This document shows, piece after piece, positions 11,569 to 24,800 of a DNA stretch of 64,000 nucleotides (position 1 is the first letter of the stretch; each line of letters starts with the position of its first letter). Both the position numbers and the translations under genes were made by a program. The notes under the pieces were generated by a model. The model made no database searches and had not been told where the DNA came from. It saw nothing but the letters and a program-made list of their open reading frames with translations. Source of the DNA: Prinsepia uniflora (Eukaryota > Streptophyta > Magnoliopsida > Rosales > Rosaceae); assembly GCA_032719365.1 (NCBI GenBank), contig CM064871.1, forward strand, positions 27,749,566 to 27,813,565, written 5' to 3'.

Positions 11569-14180
11569 TCAGGACTCAAAAGTCATGCTTTCGGCTTCCT
11601 GTCTCACGGACTCAAACAGCACAGAGGAGAGATACCTCTCCCCAAAGCTTGGAAAAATCACCTATAATATGCGTTGGTGCAGATGGAAAGTGATTAGAAG
11701 TTGAACCAAAATAAATGGCAATATAAGGGCCAAAATAACTGAAGTGGATGAACAAACTTACAACAATGAGCTTTCCGGCATTCTCTGGTCTCTTTGCAAT
11801 CTTTATCGCAGCAAGTGCAGCAGCTCCAGATGATATTCCCACCTGGAACACAACAGATCACTCCCACGTTCGTTATGCAGTAAAAAAGTTCAATGACAGT
11901 ACTGATACATAAATATGGCAAAATTTTAACCATGGTGTCCCAGAGCATAGATTTAAACTAACTACTAGTTGTGCATAGGTTAAGAAGAACTTACCAGCAA
12001 CCCTTCTTTATGTGCTAGAAGCTTTGCAGTTTCGATTGCTTCGTCACTTGATATCTGCAGGCAGTTAATTCTGTTAGAAACAGACTAACAAAAGCATAAT
12101 GGATGGATTAAGAACAATCCAAAGCCTCTAAGCCTTACTTGAATGACTTCATCAATGATATTGACTTCCAAAACGCCGGGGATAAAACCTGCTCCTATTC
12201 CTTGGATCTTGTGTGGACCTTTACATTAGAGGAAGCATAATAAGTAACATCAACGACATGTAAACACCAAATTTCCCTTCCATTTCAACCAAAAGAAACA
12301 TTAATTTTCTATACCAGATCAAATAGAAAGAAGCTAAAATAAAAGACTAAATCATAAACAGACTCATCAGCAAAGAGTTATTTATATAGATCTATATCTA
12401 TGCATAAGCTTAAGGAAAATTCCACATTATTTACAGAGTGTATGGTGGAAAAGAAACAATAAGACAAAGTAAATCAGAAGCCAACTAAAGTTGAAAGCTT
12501 GAAGAGAAGTTAAAAGAAAATAAGAGTCTTTAAACATTCTATCAGAAAAGGAGCATGTTGCACGGTTCATTTACTTGCATAAACTTCTGCTTAAACTACA
12601 AACAAGGCTGCTAGAAAGATTGCAGGTGCCAGAATTTATGCAAGGAATATAAATAATATTAGAGAAGTCATTCAGTATAGCTCACCGGGCTTTCCTCCGG
12701 TCAGGACAGGACTTTCAACTGGCTCCACTCCATACAGCTGACATTGAAGGACCGAAGAACAATATCAGTAAAAGAGCATGAAAACAGGAAGAAGAAAATA
12801 AACGAACTCCCCTGAGAAATCCTTTTTAGATTACACTGTAATAGTGAGGCTAACCTTTACGTTAGGGTTCTTCTCTTTTAGGTATTTCCCAGCACCTGTT
12901 ATGGTTCCACCAGTACCTATCCCGGAAACAAAAGCATCTACTTTGCCTTCGGAACCTTCCCATATCTCTGGTCCAGTGGTTTCATAATGTACCTACAATA
13001 CCACAAGTAAGTAAATTTTTTCCAAGCACAAGATACCTTCTTTCCTTTTTTGTCATAAGTTGCATTGGCTGCATAAGCTACGGAACTGGTTGAGTAAATA
13101 CCTTAGGATTGGCAGGATTTTCAAACTGCTGAAGCATGTAGGCATTAGGTGTCTTGGCCAATATCTCTTCAGCCTTCTGAACAGCACCTTTCATGCCCTT
13201 GGCAGGATCTGTGAGAACCAACTCAGCTCCAAAGGCCCGGAGGATGATTCTTCTTTCAAGACTCATTGAAGCAGGCATTGTAATAATAAGCCTATACCGC
13301 TTAGCTGCTGCCATGAAGGCTAATCCAATGCCAGTATTACCACTTGTTGGTTCGATGAGGACGCTCTTCAGAAAACACATCCAAACCAAAGTCAATCAAT
13401 GAACACGAGTCATCTCACAATTTCCATCAAATTAAAATATCAAATCATTGTTTCTTTGATCATACTAACAACAAAAAACAAGCTCATAAATAAATCGGAC
13501 TAACAGGGTTCGGAATTCATTTGCACCTCGAATGCAAAAAATCTTGATTACTTATACACCACATCCACATTTTCAGCTAAAGCATCCCTCGACAAAAGTA
13601 TAGCTTGCATCTTTTTTCATCATTCAAAATTGAAACAAAAAGCCGTGTAGTTGACAAACGAAAAATAGAATACAGGGAAGGTGATTGCATCCTCTTTTTC
13701 ATGTACAAATTCTTCAAAACATAAAACTCCTACCCAGAAAGCTCCCCAATCAAACAACTAACCTGCCCGGGTGTGATAAGTCCCTTCGCCTCAGCATCCG
13801 CGATCATGCTATAACCAATCCTGCATTTTTTTTCCCATCCTTAGGATCCTTAATATAAATCAAAGAAAAAACTACAACACTTTAAACTATCCCTGCCCTG
13901 AAACCGGTGACCATAACAAGAAAAAGGTACCTGTCTTTCACACTGGAGCAGGGCTCCATCATTTCCAATTTGGCCGCGATACGAGCAACACAACCTTCCA
14001 CAACATGGTTCAGATACACCAATGGGGTTTTTCCAATTAGCTATGCACAATCAAACAGGTAGTCTTAGCATCATCACCAAACCACCCAACACCAAGTTAC
14101 CAACCCATTTCAGTGCACACAAAACCAGAGTAACTTACTTCAGTAACATCTTTGGCTATGCCAGCCTTCTCAACCGCCAT
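11569..14180 (-). CDS. OASTL: Cytosolic O-acetylserine(thiol)lyase / cysteine synthase, 10 exons
   Basis: PLP enzyme making cysteine from O-acetylserine and sulfide. Exons on the minus strand: 14139-14180, 13931-14040, 13763-13820, 13102-13365, 12855-12992, 12686-12737, 12139-12218, 11995-12054, 11762-11842 and 11569-11661. All introns are GT-AG, phases agree, and the total is 978 nt (325 aa), the usual cytosolic length. Visible motifs: PCSSVKDR with PLP lysine K49, PTSGNTG (76-82), GIGTGGT (182-188), the GPHKIQG loop (222-228) and GISSG (270-274). There is no transit peptide: the start MAVEKAGIAKDVTE directly precedes the core, and cytosolic proteins such as OAS-A1 begin the same way. Odd residues: R93 where AAKGYRL is usual, H at about 264 where a leucine is usual, and K18 in LIGKTP. 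The frame is intact, so probably functional. Beta-cyanoalanine synthase is less likely because PCSSVKDR is of the OASTL type. Confidence 0.93.
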
Positions 14181-14779
14181 ATTTTCTTCTTTTTCCGATT
14201 ACTTCAAGCAAGAACCACACTGGGTAAACTTTAATTGACTAAGACTTATTCATAGTTTCAAAATCAAATAATAATTGATTACAAAACTAATTTCAATTCC
14301 TCATGAAGCATTAAAAAGAGATTACTTTTTTCTTTAATAATACAACCTACGACTGGAAATAATATACAAAAAATTTCATCTATTTAATTATTGAGCACAA
14401 ATTGAGGAAACAGCTGCTACCATATCGATTCGGAATAGAACTTCAAAAATGATCCAACCTTCGCTCTTTATGATTCTTATGATCGGATTATGATGGATAA
14501 ACTGGAAATTTTCTTTTTTATGGTTTAACGTTGTTTTCTTCAGAAAATCCCAGAAAGCTTGCAGAATTATAAACTTCATGCGATCAGTGAAAGGAACAAA
14601 TGAAGAGGTATGATTAACAAATAGATTAAGGCAGAGATATTAACCTGGACAGTGTCAGATACTCACCACCTCCAAAGTCACAGCTGATAACCTCGACCTG
14701 CAAAGACGATCAAAGCAATGAAGACGCAAACCAATCATACATATTGTTCTCAATTATTATGTCATAAATACTACTCTTC

Positions 14780-14789
<10 letters not shown>
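14181..14789 (-). promoter_or_regulatory. 5' region of the cysteine synthase gene, possible leader exon
   Basis: No other gene is present. At 14667-14697 a 31-nt segment is bounded on the minus strand by a TTGCAG acceptor-like site and a GTGAGTAT donor-like site, so it could be a noncoding leader exon; plant OASTL genes often have an intron in the 5' leader. This is inference only. Confidence 0.3.

Positions 14790-14818
<29 letters not shown>
14780..14818 (+). repeat. T10-G29 homopolymer tract
   Basis: Ten T (14780-14789) are followed by 29 consecutive G (14790-14818). On the minus strand this is C29-A10, about 610 bp upstream of the cysteine synthase start codon. It could form G-quadruplexes; its exact length is unreliable in any read type. 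Confidence 0.9.
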
Positions 14819-15013
14819 TGGTTTAATTGAATCTGGCCTGGGTTTTGGGTCCTGTTACTTTTTCGGAACAAACACGGTATGTGATGTGGATTTGATAACA
14901 TACTTCCAAATTCTAATTTGTGATCGAGATCCCAAGTTTACTTCAATACAAAAATTCCCATATTCATTATCGTCAAGCTATACGGAAATTGGAAAAACGA
15001 AGAAAGGAACAAA

Positions 15014-15028
15014 TGTTGAATATAAAAC
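15014..15028 (+). repeat. 15-bp direct repeat, left copy
   Basis: TGTTGAATATAAAAC matches exactly at 37171-37185. The two copies bracket the foldback element plus the 20.7-kb gypsy element, so they may mark the edges of a composite insertion. Confidence 0.55.
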
Positions 15029-15039
15029 TGTTTTCTTAT

Positions 15040-16416
15040 CTTTTGTTGAATTAATAGAAATACTTCACAACTTTTTTTTTAAAAGTAAAATACTCAAAAA
15101 TATGTTTACAAAAATATAAACTATATAAGAGAATAGTAACTTCGTAATAACCAAGATTCTCATTTGTATGAAATTAGAAGAGAGGTCACTCATCTTCTCT
15201 CTATTCCTTTAATCTTCTCTCATCTTCCTTCTTCCTTTAATCTTCTCTCATGTTCCTCTCATTTTCTTTCATCTTCCTCTCATCTCTCTCAATCCTATGT
15301 TTGATTTTTGTTAAGGTGGATGAACTACAAGTGTTAGACATTCGAGAAATTAAAGCAAATAATCAATTAGGAGTGGAGAAGATAAATTTGCAGATATGAG
15401 GCCAGGAAGATGATTAGATAGAAGGCCATAGAAACTAGGCACATTTGTAGATTTAGTCTAATAGCGCCTCACTGGTTTAGATGTAGTTTTATAGTCCGGT
15501 AGTGTCCTTATAGTTAGGGTAATGGGAATTTCAAAATAAAATATCCAGTTCTCACTGTACTGATTATGTGGACACTATCTGACTTTAAAGACAGAAAGCG
15601 ATACCTTGTTTTCTTTTGATATTGATTTTCACACTTGTGTGAGTCTTGGACAGGTGATGCATTATATTTTAGGCCTTTTGCATACCAAGATGATTGGACC
15701 ACTAATCACTCATGCTTGCAAATTGTTTGATTTTGTACTTATTATCTGTAAAGGAAGAGCCATTTGCATAGACCATGCTGAAAGATGAGGCTTAGACTTA
15801 ATGACAACTAAGTGTGTCTTTGTTCAGTGTAATTTTCTTTTTTTGGGTCTTAGTGACCTCTCTTCTAATTTCAAGAGAGAACTATGCATCTCTTTCTGTT
15901 CTCATAGTCAGTTAGTATCCTCATAATCATTGAGAACTGGATGTTTTGGCATGAAATTTTCATTACTCTAACTATACTACGAGAACACTATCGAATTATA
16001 AGGCTAGATCTAAATCAGTGGGGGACTATCAAACTAAATCTACAAATTCACCTAGATTTCTATGGTCTTCTACCCATTCATCTTCCCGATCTCATACCTG
16101 CAAATTCATCTTCTGAACCCCTCAATGAGTTATTTATTTAATTTCTTGAATGCCCAACACTTATAGTTCATCTACCTTAACAAAAATCAAACATAGAATT
16201 GAGGAAGATAAGAGAAAGATGAGAGGAAAACGAGAGAAGATAAGATAAGATGAATATGAGAGGAAGAGAGAAGATGAGTAACTTTTCTTCTAATTTCACA
16301 CAAAATGTGAATCTTAATTATTGCAAGGTTACCGTCCCTTTTATATAATTTCTATTTTTATAAACAAATTTTTGAACGTTCAATTTTTAAATAAATTATA
16401 GAAAATGTTCTATTTT
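15040..16416. mobile_element. Long inverted-repeat (foldback-like) element
   Basis: Sequence from about 15040 to 15600 pairs imperfectly with the reverse complement of about 15885-16416. Anchors: ATGTTTGATTTTTGTTAAGG at about 15298 against its complement near 16175-16195; TTTGTAGATTTAGT near 15443 against its complement near 16037; and a CATCTTCTCTC-rich stretch at 15190-15290 against a GAGAGAAGATG-rich one at 16200-16280. Loop about 285 bp. No transposase is recognised. The right arm is cut at 16416 by the gypsy element, and ATTTCCATTAATT just past that element (37129-37141) continues it. Boundaries are approximate. Confidence 0.65.
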
Positions 16417-19400
16417 TGTAACGCCCCGAAAATCCAAATAATGTAAAATAGTAAAATAATATATAAAATGACATTTTTACCCTTGGAAGGGTGTGGTTAA
16501 ATGTTGACTTTTTGTTCGGAATACATTTTGTACCTTTTTCGAGGACCATTGTAGAAACGAGTGGAAACAGAAACGAACCCAGCTGAAACCCTACTGAGAA
16601 ACCCGAAAAACCACCCAAAACCATTAACGTCGAATTCGATTTCTTAGACGGTTCTGAGTGAAATTTACTTGACATTTAGTCTTATGGGAGCTAAACGAAT
16701 CGAACCAAATCAAATGGGAAGGAAATTGATGCAGATTTGACGAAGAACAGACCCTGTGACATCTGTGAATTTTGGAGGTTGAGTTCGAGTAATTGGAGGT
16801 AAGCAATCTTGAAATTGGTTTCGAAGTCATGTTTAGAATGGAAATGGGATGCTTCCTGTGTGATTAATTGATTGAAACAGCTTGAATTTGGGTAGAACCC
16901 GAGTTAGAACCCGTCGGGTATCCACTTTGAGTCGAGGGATTTTAGGATCCATTTCATAAAATTGAGGTTCCAGATCCCTAATAAACATGGAATAGATGAC
17001 AATGAGTGAAAGAATGAACAAAATCGAGGTCAAATTGAGGGAGATCTCACCGGGTCTGATCGCGGGTTCACAACCCGTTTACCAGGTAATCGGGTGAGGG
17101 AGACGTACTGTAGCACGTCGCTTGGCTGGGATTCTGACTTTGGATCCAATATACTTTTTTATGTTCTCGATGATACGGACCTATTGGCGTTGGTTTCGGG
17201 TCAATCGGATGTGAATTTAGAGTAGTTTCGAGTACCCGGAGCGTATAGGTTACGTTTAAATAATATTATTATATTCCGACTATTAGGGAATTTGTACATG
17301 GGGTTATATGATAACCTAGTGACCTTATATTACTTTGTTTGACAGGCCGGAATATTCCCAGGACGTCGGAAGAGAACGAACAGCTCGAAACTGAACAATC
17401 TGGACGGTGTGTGAGTGGACTTTTGTTTTCTACCCTGAATGCATGCATATATGTTTTAAATGCTTTATGATATGATTTGGTATGATTGATGTTTCGATAT
17501 GATGTTTATTTTGGAAATATTATATTATTTGACATGCTTTTGGGCACGATTTTCGAGAAAACCTTGATATTGTTGTTTGGGCGAAGGTCCGAGATTGAGA
17601 TTGGTTTTGACTCGAATTATGAGTTGGGAAATTGATTTGATGAAATTGAAATGTGTTTGACTATCGTTTATGGATTTGCATGATTATGATGAAATTGATG
17701 ATTATGATGGATTTGTGGAACGTGCTTTGTGAAAGCTATGTTTCGGGCAGAGGCCCTGTTGAAACGTTTTTGACTTGATTTGACTTGATTTGAGATTTGA
17801 ATGGTTTTAAAATGAGATTACTGGATTTGGTGACTGTTTCACATATACCATCCTCTGTGATTTGATGGTCTCCTCCAGACGTCGTAGATCCTGGAGTAGT
17901 CACGACCCACTGCTTGGAGATGAGTAGTTCCGAGGGAGGCTCTGTCTCAGGAGTGTGAGATTATGATGATATCCTTCAGACGTCGTAGATCCTGGAGATG
18001 ATATCACCCCAGACATCGTATGTCAGGACCCACCCCTAATCCCCCGGGATTAAGGGCTAAATCCTGATCCCGTCTAACTTACGCATGACACGTAGGCTAA
18101 ACTGACGTTCAACCTTTATGTGACACGTATGTCGGACAAGGGATTCTCAATCCAACCGTACCGAAGTTTCCGAACTTCCCAGAGTGTGCCGAATCTACTG
18201 TGGATCGTGCGTTTGATGTCTTCGTCTCTCTCGACCAACAGCCCGCGCCGCAACAACCTGGAGGGTATCGAAAACACGAAAAGACTGTGAGTGGACAAAA
18301 ACAAAGTTTAAGTTCAAAAACAATTAACAGAAAACACAATTACATTTATACCCTCCGTTTCAAAACCAATGCATGCATATCAAATTCATGTCATAAAACC
18401 ATGTAAGAAAACCAAGTAGTTTCTTTTTCAAATTCCCGGGCCTCAGCCCAAAACCATCGAAACCATTTCATCCGGGCCACTGCCCAAAACATCAGAAAAC
18501 CTTGTTGAAAACCATCTCATTTTTCCATTCACCGAACCTGCTGGATCTATCCGAGTCTTTAAACTCAATCCAGGCCTCAATATAATCCGAGTCTTTAAAC
18601 TCAACAGGTCTACGGGGGAAATATCAATATATCCGAGTCTTTAAACTTCGAGTCTTTAAACTCAATCCGGGCCCGTCCCCCGTCAATCACAATATCCGGG
18701 TCTTTAAACCCAATAACCAGATCCAGCAAATCCAATCCAAAACTGTTTTGAAAATCCATTTCCAAATCCATATCCAAACCCGAATCCGAAATCACTGGCC
18801 TGAAGCCCTTCCGGCATTCAGAACCGTCATTCCGAATCCAAATCCAGAATCATATCCATCTTCTTTTCCAGATCCGAGTCTGCAACCATCATTCCGTAAG
18901 CTAGCATCCAGAATAACCATTCCGAATCCAAACCCGAAAACCCATTTCAAGTTCCAAACCGAATTCCGAATCGTCATCCGGAATTCCGATTCAAAAACCC
19001 AAAAATCACGTTTCTCAAAACCACTTTTTGAACTGGGCCTCTAAGCCCGAAATCACGTTCCAAAATCCTTTACTTTCATTGAAATCAAATCGTAGTTCAA
19101 ATTCTGAAGTCAAATCATTAAAACCAGGTTCAAATCACAAGATCCATCAAAATCTCGTAAAACGTGAAATACCGTCATTTCCTCAAAAAACGTGCACAAA
19201 CCGTAAACCATCACAATCATAAATCAAATCATAGAATCAAGTATAGAAAACATATAAAAACATATATGCATGCATCAAGAGTTAGAAATCAAAGTCCACT
19301 CACAGACCATCCCGACGTCGCCTCGATACGCGCGCACTTACGCCGTCCCTGGCCATTCCGCTATCCTCGGCTTTCCCAAACCTGTCCAAAACCCATAATG

Positions 19401-21725
19401 AGGTCACTAACTACTTTACAAAAGTCCTACTCAAGTCCCATAATTTTCCCGTATTTTTAACTATTTTTAATCGAGGCCTAAAACCTTCGGACAGTCCGAA
19501 ACATATCGAGCTGATGTCCGATTGACTCGAAACTAGCGCCAAAATGTCTGTTACATCGAATAATTTAAAAGTCGTGTTGGACGATTCCCCAAACCACCCT
19601 TCACGTGCCCCCACGAGGGTCTAGAAGTTTCTGCGGGTGAGACCTACGCGCGTGAACAGTGTCGTCGTCAACCTCAAGTGAACTCGGTTCACCTGGTTCG
19701 AACCGATTCGGTCTAGGTTGAACTGGCGTTCCCGGTTTTCATTCCATTTTCAACCATTTTTAATTCCAGTTAATCCATTAGGTTCGTCCATGTCTTTCCT
19801 ATACAATTACACAAACAAATCAAGGAATTAGGGTCTAATTGTTACTCACCAAATCGTGAACACACGAACGAATTTCCTTTCTCTGTTCTAGCTTCTCCGG
19901 CCACCATTGACTATGGGTTCACGTCCTAGGAGTTCACCTGAACTTCCAAATCAATTCTTAAATAACCAAATTGATCGACAATCACGAAATAACGTCTTAC
20001 CATATTTGAATTGAAAGTTACCTTTCACGGTTTTGACGTCCCCCGACCACGGCAGACCCTCTTCCCAGGCCTGATCGACTCGCCTGAACTTCCTGAATAT
20101 CATCCAATCATTCAATTCGAGCATCGAACCTCAAATAGCCACTTTCCAATTTGAATGGAAACAGGGCACTCACGGTTTCCCTCAGTTACCACCGTTGTCC
20201 TCCACCGTCGAGCCTTGCCTTGGACACCAAACAACTCTGTGCAATCTCCCCCCAAACTTCCCTTCACATCCCAACCTCTTCTGCTCAATTCTAAGGGGGG
20301 TTGAACTCACAACTCCTCCCTGTCTCTGTTCTTCAAGGGAAATCACCGTCCACGACGGTTAGACAGAGCACACCACCCCGTGCTTTCCTCATTACTCCCT
20401 CACCAAGCTCTCAACTTCCTCTGATCACACACACTCGAACCTAAAGCCTCAATCACCCTGGACACTGATCGAATACCTCACTATCCTTCTGGTCTCTCAT
20501 TAACAACTAACCGGCCATTTTAAATTTGGCTCAAACCTTGTAGAATTAGGCAGAAGCCGCTAGGATAACATCAGGTGTCATTCACCGAGTAGACCCAGCC
20601 CCAAAATATCCAACTGATTCAGCCCATGTGTCCTCATCCGGTTTGCACAAATCCCAAAAGTGTAAACTAAAATACCCCTAATTAAACAAATTACAATTTT
20701 ACCCTTCACTTCCTAGACCCGTATCTTACTCGTCTGATGTCCAATGAGGGCGTGCCACCTGTCGTTGTACTCAGGACGACGAGATCTACCTAACGGTCCT
20801 CGGTCTACGTGTAAAAACCTTGTCGTGCGAAAAGTCAACTTCTCCCCTTATTTTAACCAAATTACGGTAATACCCTCAACCTTCCGAACATCGTAACTTT
20901 TTCCTCGAATGTCGGAATCGGGTGTGCCACCTGTCTACGGACTCGTGACGTCCCGAACTACGTCACGGTCATCGGTCAATATCAAATTGACCGTCCAAAC
21001 TTAAAGTCAACATTTTGCCCAACCTAGGGGCAAAATCGTCATTCTACGCCCAAGGTCCAACAGTAACCAACTAACCCTCGATTAACTAAGCTAATCCATC
21101 ACTAATCACTTCCCTAATCCCGACTTCCGGGACGGGTCATTACATCGTAGATCCTGGGGAGGTACTCGGAAATGAGACACCCGAGTTGAACGCGTTGCAT
21201 TGATATCGTGACGGGTTACTTGGATATTAAGATTGGATATTGAGGATTGGTGGTATCATGATTTATTGATATTTGTGCCTAGATGCTTTATTTCATACTT
21301 GATTTATATGACTCATGTTTTATGCTATGCATGCATGTTCACAAACCTGGAGGGTAAGAATATATTTGATAAATGTATTTCTAAAACTTTGTTTTTGTCC
21401 ACTCACACCTTTGATGTTTTATGTACCCTTCAGGCCAGTGCACAGGTACTGAGGCTAGTATCGAGGTAGAGGAATAAGCAAACCATTGCGTACTCAGATA
21501 CCTTGCAGAGTAGGATTTTGATCCCTACTTGTAATATTACCTATGCTCTGTAAACCCGGTTGACTAGTCAAACTTGTGTGGTCAACGGTCCTGGAAAACT
21601 TAATTATCCCTTGTCTGACAATGGTTGTCGTTTGTTATGTCATGTATGTATATATGTAAGGTTATTGTCAGACAGGAGTAGGATCTTTCACGATTATCGA
21701 GGGATAATCGGGATGGGTCTTGTCA
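16417..21725 (+). repeat. 5' LTR of the gypsy element (with nested solo LTR)
   Basis: About 2.18 kb without the nested insert at 18021-21144. Compared with the 3' LTR it lacks about 410 bp (the equivalent of about 31707-32113: CCATTGT is joined directly to AGAAACGAGTGG) and a short GC-rich segment equivalent to about 32680-32728. Confidence 0.85.
18021..21144 (-). mobile_element. Solo LTR nested in the gypsy 5' LTR
   Basis: On the plus strand it runs from TGTCAGGACCCACCCC to GGGACGGGTCATTACA. The target duplication TCGTA is perfect (18016-18020 and 21145-21149), and the gypsy 3' LTR shows the uninterrupted site near 36496. Length 3124 bp. It carries GAGTCTTTAAACTC and GGGTCTTTAAACCC mini-hairpins at about 18550-18720. 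Confidence 0.85.
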
Positions 21726-21728
21726 AAT

Positions 21729-21746
21729 TGGTATCATAGCATTAGG
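21729..21746 (+). other. Primer-binding site (initiator-Met tRNA) of the gypsy element
   Basis: TGGTATCATAGCATTAGG begins 3 nt after the 5' LTR end. It matches the TGGTATCAGAGC primer-site consensus with one change. Confidence 0.85.
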
Positions 21747-21820
21747 TTGCGGTCTGAGTCTTGCGCATTAGGTGTCTGTGTTGTTATACTGATCTGTTTT
21801 ACTTACAGAAATACCTCAAT

Positions 21821-24800
21821 ATGCCTCCGAGACGTGAGCCTCGTGCACAACCTGGCGATGAGATGGAGGGTCCAGACGTAGAGAGAGCTCAACGTTTGGG
21901 GGCCACTAGTTTTACTAGCCAGACCAACCCAGACGAGGCCTATGAGTGGATTACGCAATTGGAGAGCATTTTTGAGATCATGCGATGCCCACCAGGAGAC
22001 ATGGTTCCATTAGCCACGCTCATGCTGAGTAGTCAGGCGTATAGATGGTGGCGCGGATTACAGTTGACGGGGTTGGATGCCCGCACCCTGAGTTGGGAGG
22101 ATTTCAGGAACCGTTTCCTAGACCAGTTTTATCCTCGTTCCTTTCGCAATTCCAAGGAAGTGGAGTTCCTTCAGCTGCAACAAGGAAACCTGTCAATTGC
22201 TAACTACGAGTAGAAATTTTTGAACATATCTAGTTTCGCTCCTCGGTATGTGGCAAACGAGGAGGACAAGTGCAGAAGATTGCTGTGACAGTAGGATTGT
22301 ATGCTACCCTGAGGAAGTTGTCTGATGCTGCCGCTAGAGTTGAGGTGACCTTGCTAGTACGACATCAGTTTTCAGGCTTCGGTTGGCGTCGAGAGCGACA
22401 GTATCAGGGAGCTCTGAGTCAAAGATGGCCGAAGAGGGGTGGTTCTAGTTCTGGATCTTCTGGTGGCACTCATCCGAGTTATGGTAGTGGAAGTACACAG
22501 AGATTTGGTTTTAGACCTCAGGAAACATCTCAGTCTAGTGGAACATCTATGGGGTCTACTAGCAGACAGAGTGATAGACCTAGTCGGCCTGGTTCAGTGA
22601 CTTGTTATTCTTGTGGAAAGCCTGGACATATCATAAGGAACTGCCCATACCGCTCAGATAGTAGTGGTACAGGGAGATGAATAGTATAGCAGAGTCTGAA
22701 TACAGCCTCGACTTCGGATGCGACAGGTGGTAGAGGACGTGGTGGACCACGAGGACGGGGTCGGACTTCGGGACCATAGGCTTGAGTATTTACAGTAACT
22801 CAACAGGAGGTCCGAGCAACCCCAGGAGTGGTGACAGGTATGCTTCCTATTTTTGGTCATCATGCACGTCCCTTAATAGACGCAGGAGCTACCCATTCTT
22901 TTGTTTCTCGAGATTATGCATCGTTAGCCAATAGAGAGATTTCTGAGATTGGTTGTGATATGGGAGTCGGTACGCCGACTGGTGATATATATGTGGTAAA
23001 CCAGGTGATACGAGCTTATCCTGTAGTGATAGGGTGTGTGCACCTAGTGTCTGACCTAATACTGTTAGATTTGTATGATTTTGATGTTATCCTTGGGATG
23101 GATTGGTTGACAACCCATCATGCCTCTATCGAGTATTTTGATAAGACGGTGATACTCCGGAGCCCAGGGTTACCAGAGGTGATATTTCAAGGACAGCGGA
23201 GAGTGTTACCCTCCAGAGTCATATCCGCCCTCACGGTAGAGAGATTATTGCGGAGAGGTTGTCAGGGTTATTTAGCACATGTGATTGATGTACGGGATAC
23301 CCCAACTAGGGCCGAGGATATCCCAATAGTATGTGAGCTCCCAGAGGTGTTTCCTGAGGATTTACCAGGGTTACCACCGCATAGGGAGATGGAGTTCACT
23401 ATTGATTTGATCTCTTGTACACGACCTATTTCCTTGACTCCTTATCATATGGCACCAGCTGAGTTAAGGAAATTGAAGGTGTAGTTACAAGATCTAGTTG
23501 ACATGGGGTTCATTTGGCCGAGTGTGTCACCATGGGGAGCCCCCGTACTATTTGTAAGAAAGAAGGAGGGCAGCTTGAGATTATGCATGGATTATAGGCA
23601 ACTGAACAAGGTGACAATAAAGAATAGGTATCCTTTGTCCCGAATCGATGATTTGTTTGACCAATTAAGGGGAGCTAAGTATTTTTCTAAGATTGATATC
23701 CGTTCTGGTTATCATCAGTTGAGGATCCGAGAAGAGGATATTCCAAAAACAGCCTTCCGGACTCGGTATGGTCATTATGAGTTTCTAGTAATGCCATTTG
23801 GGTTAACCAATGCACCGGCGGCATTTATGGATCTGATGAACTGAGTGTTCTGGAAATATCTTGATCAGTTTGTCATTGTGTTTATTGATGATATTTTGGT
23901 GTATTCAAATAGTAAGCAGGCGCATGAGAAGCACTTGAGACTTGTGCTTGAGACTCTAAGGGAGAATCAGCTTTTTGCCAAGTTGAGTAAGTGCCAATTT
24001 TGGTTAACCAGTGTGGGGTTTCTGGGACATGTGATTTCTGCGGAAGGAATTTGTGTTGATCCCCAGAAGATTGAGGTAGTGGCAAACTGGGAGCAGCCGA
24101 CAACAGTGACCGAAGTGAGGAGCTTTTTAGGGTTGGCCGGTTACTACAGACGTTTTGTAGAACGATTTTCTACGATTGCTGCCCCATTGACTCACTTAAC
24201 CAGGAAGGGAGTTAAGTTCATTTGGGATGAGACTTGTGAGCAGATTTTTTAGGAATTGAAGAAACGATTGACATCCGCTTCGGTGTTGACCCTTCCAGAT
24301 GATAGGGGAAAATTCGAAGTGTATACTGATGCATCCTTACACATGTTGGGGTGTGTGTTAATGCAGCATGGGAAGGTGATTGCTTATGCCTCTCGACAGT
24401 TAAAACCGCATGAACACAACTACCCTACCCATGATCTAGAACTGGCTGCAGTGGTACATGCACTAAAGATCGGGAGACATTACTTATACGGTGAAACATG
24501 CGGACTGTTTATTGATCATAAAAGCTTGAAGTACTTTTTCACACAGAAGGAGTTGAATGTGAGAAAAAAAAGATGGTTGGAACTGCTTAAGGACTATGAT
24601 TGCACGATTGAATACCATCCTGGAAAAGCTAATGTGGTAGCTGATGCATTGAGTCGGAAATCAGCACATTTGATAGCCCATCTGCAGATGATACATTTGC
24701 CTTTATTGATTGAACTTCGTCGAACTGGTGTTATGTTGGAACTTGAAAGCCAAGGTGTTTTGTTAGCCAGTTTCTAGGTGCGACCAACCTTAATTGATCA

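Noticed and set aside
15600..15885. Coding remnant in the loop of the foldback element
   Set aside because: Short frames in the loop resemble no transposase or retrotransposon motif that I could confirm.
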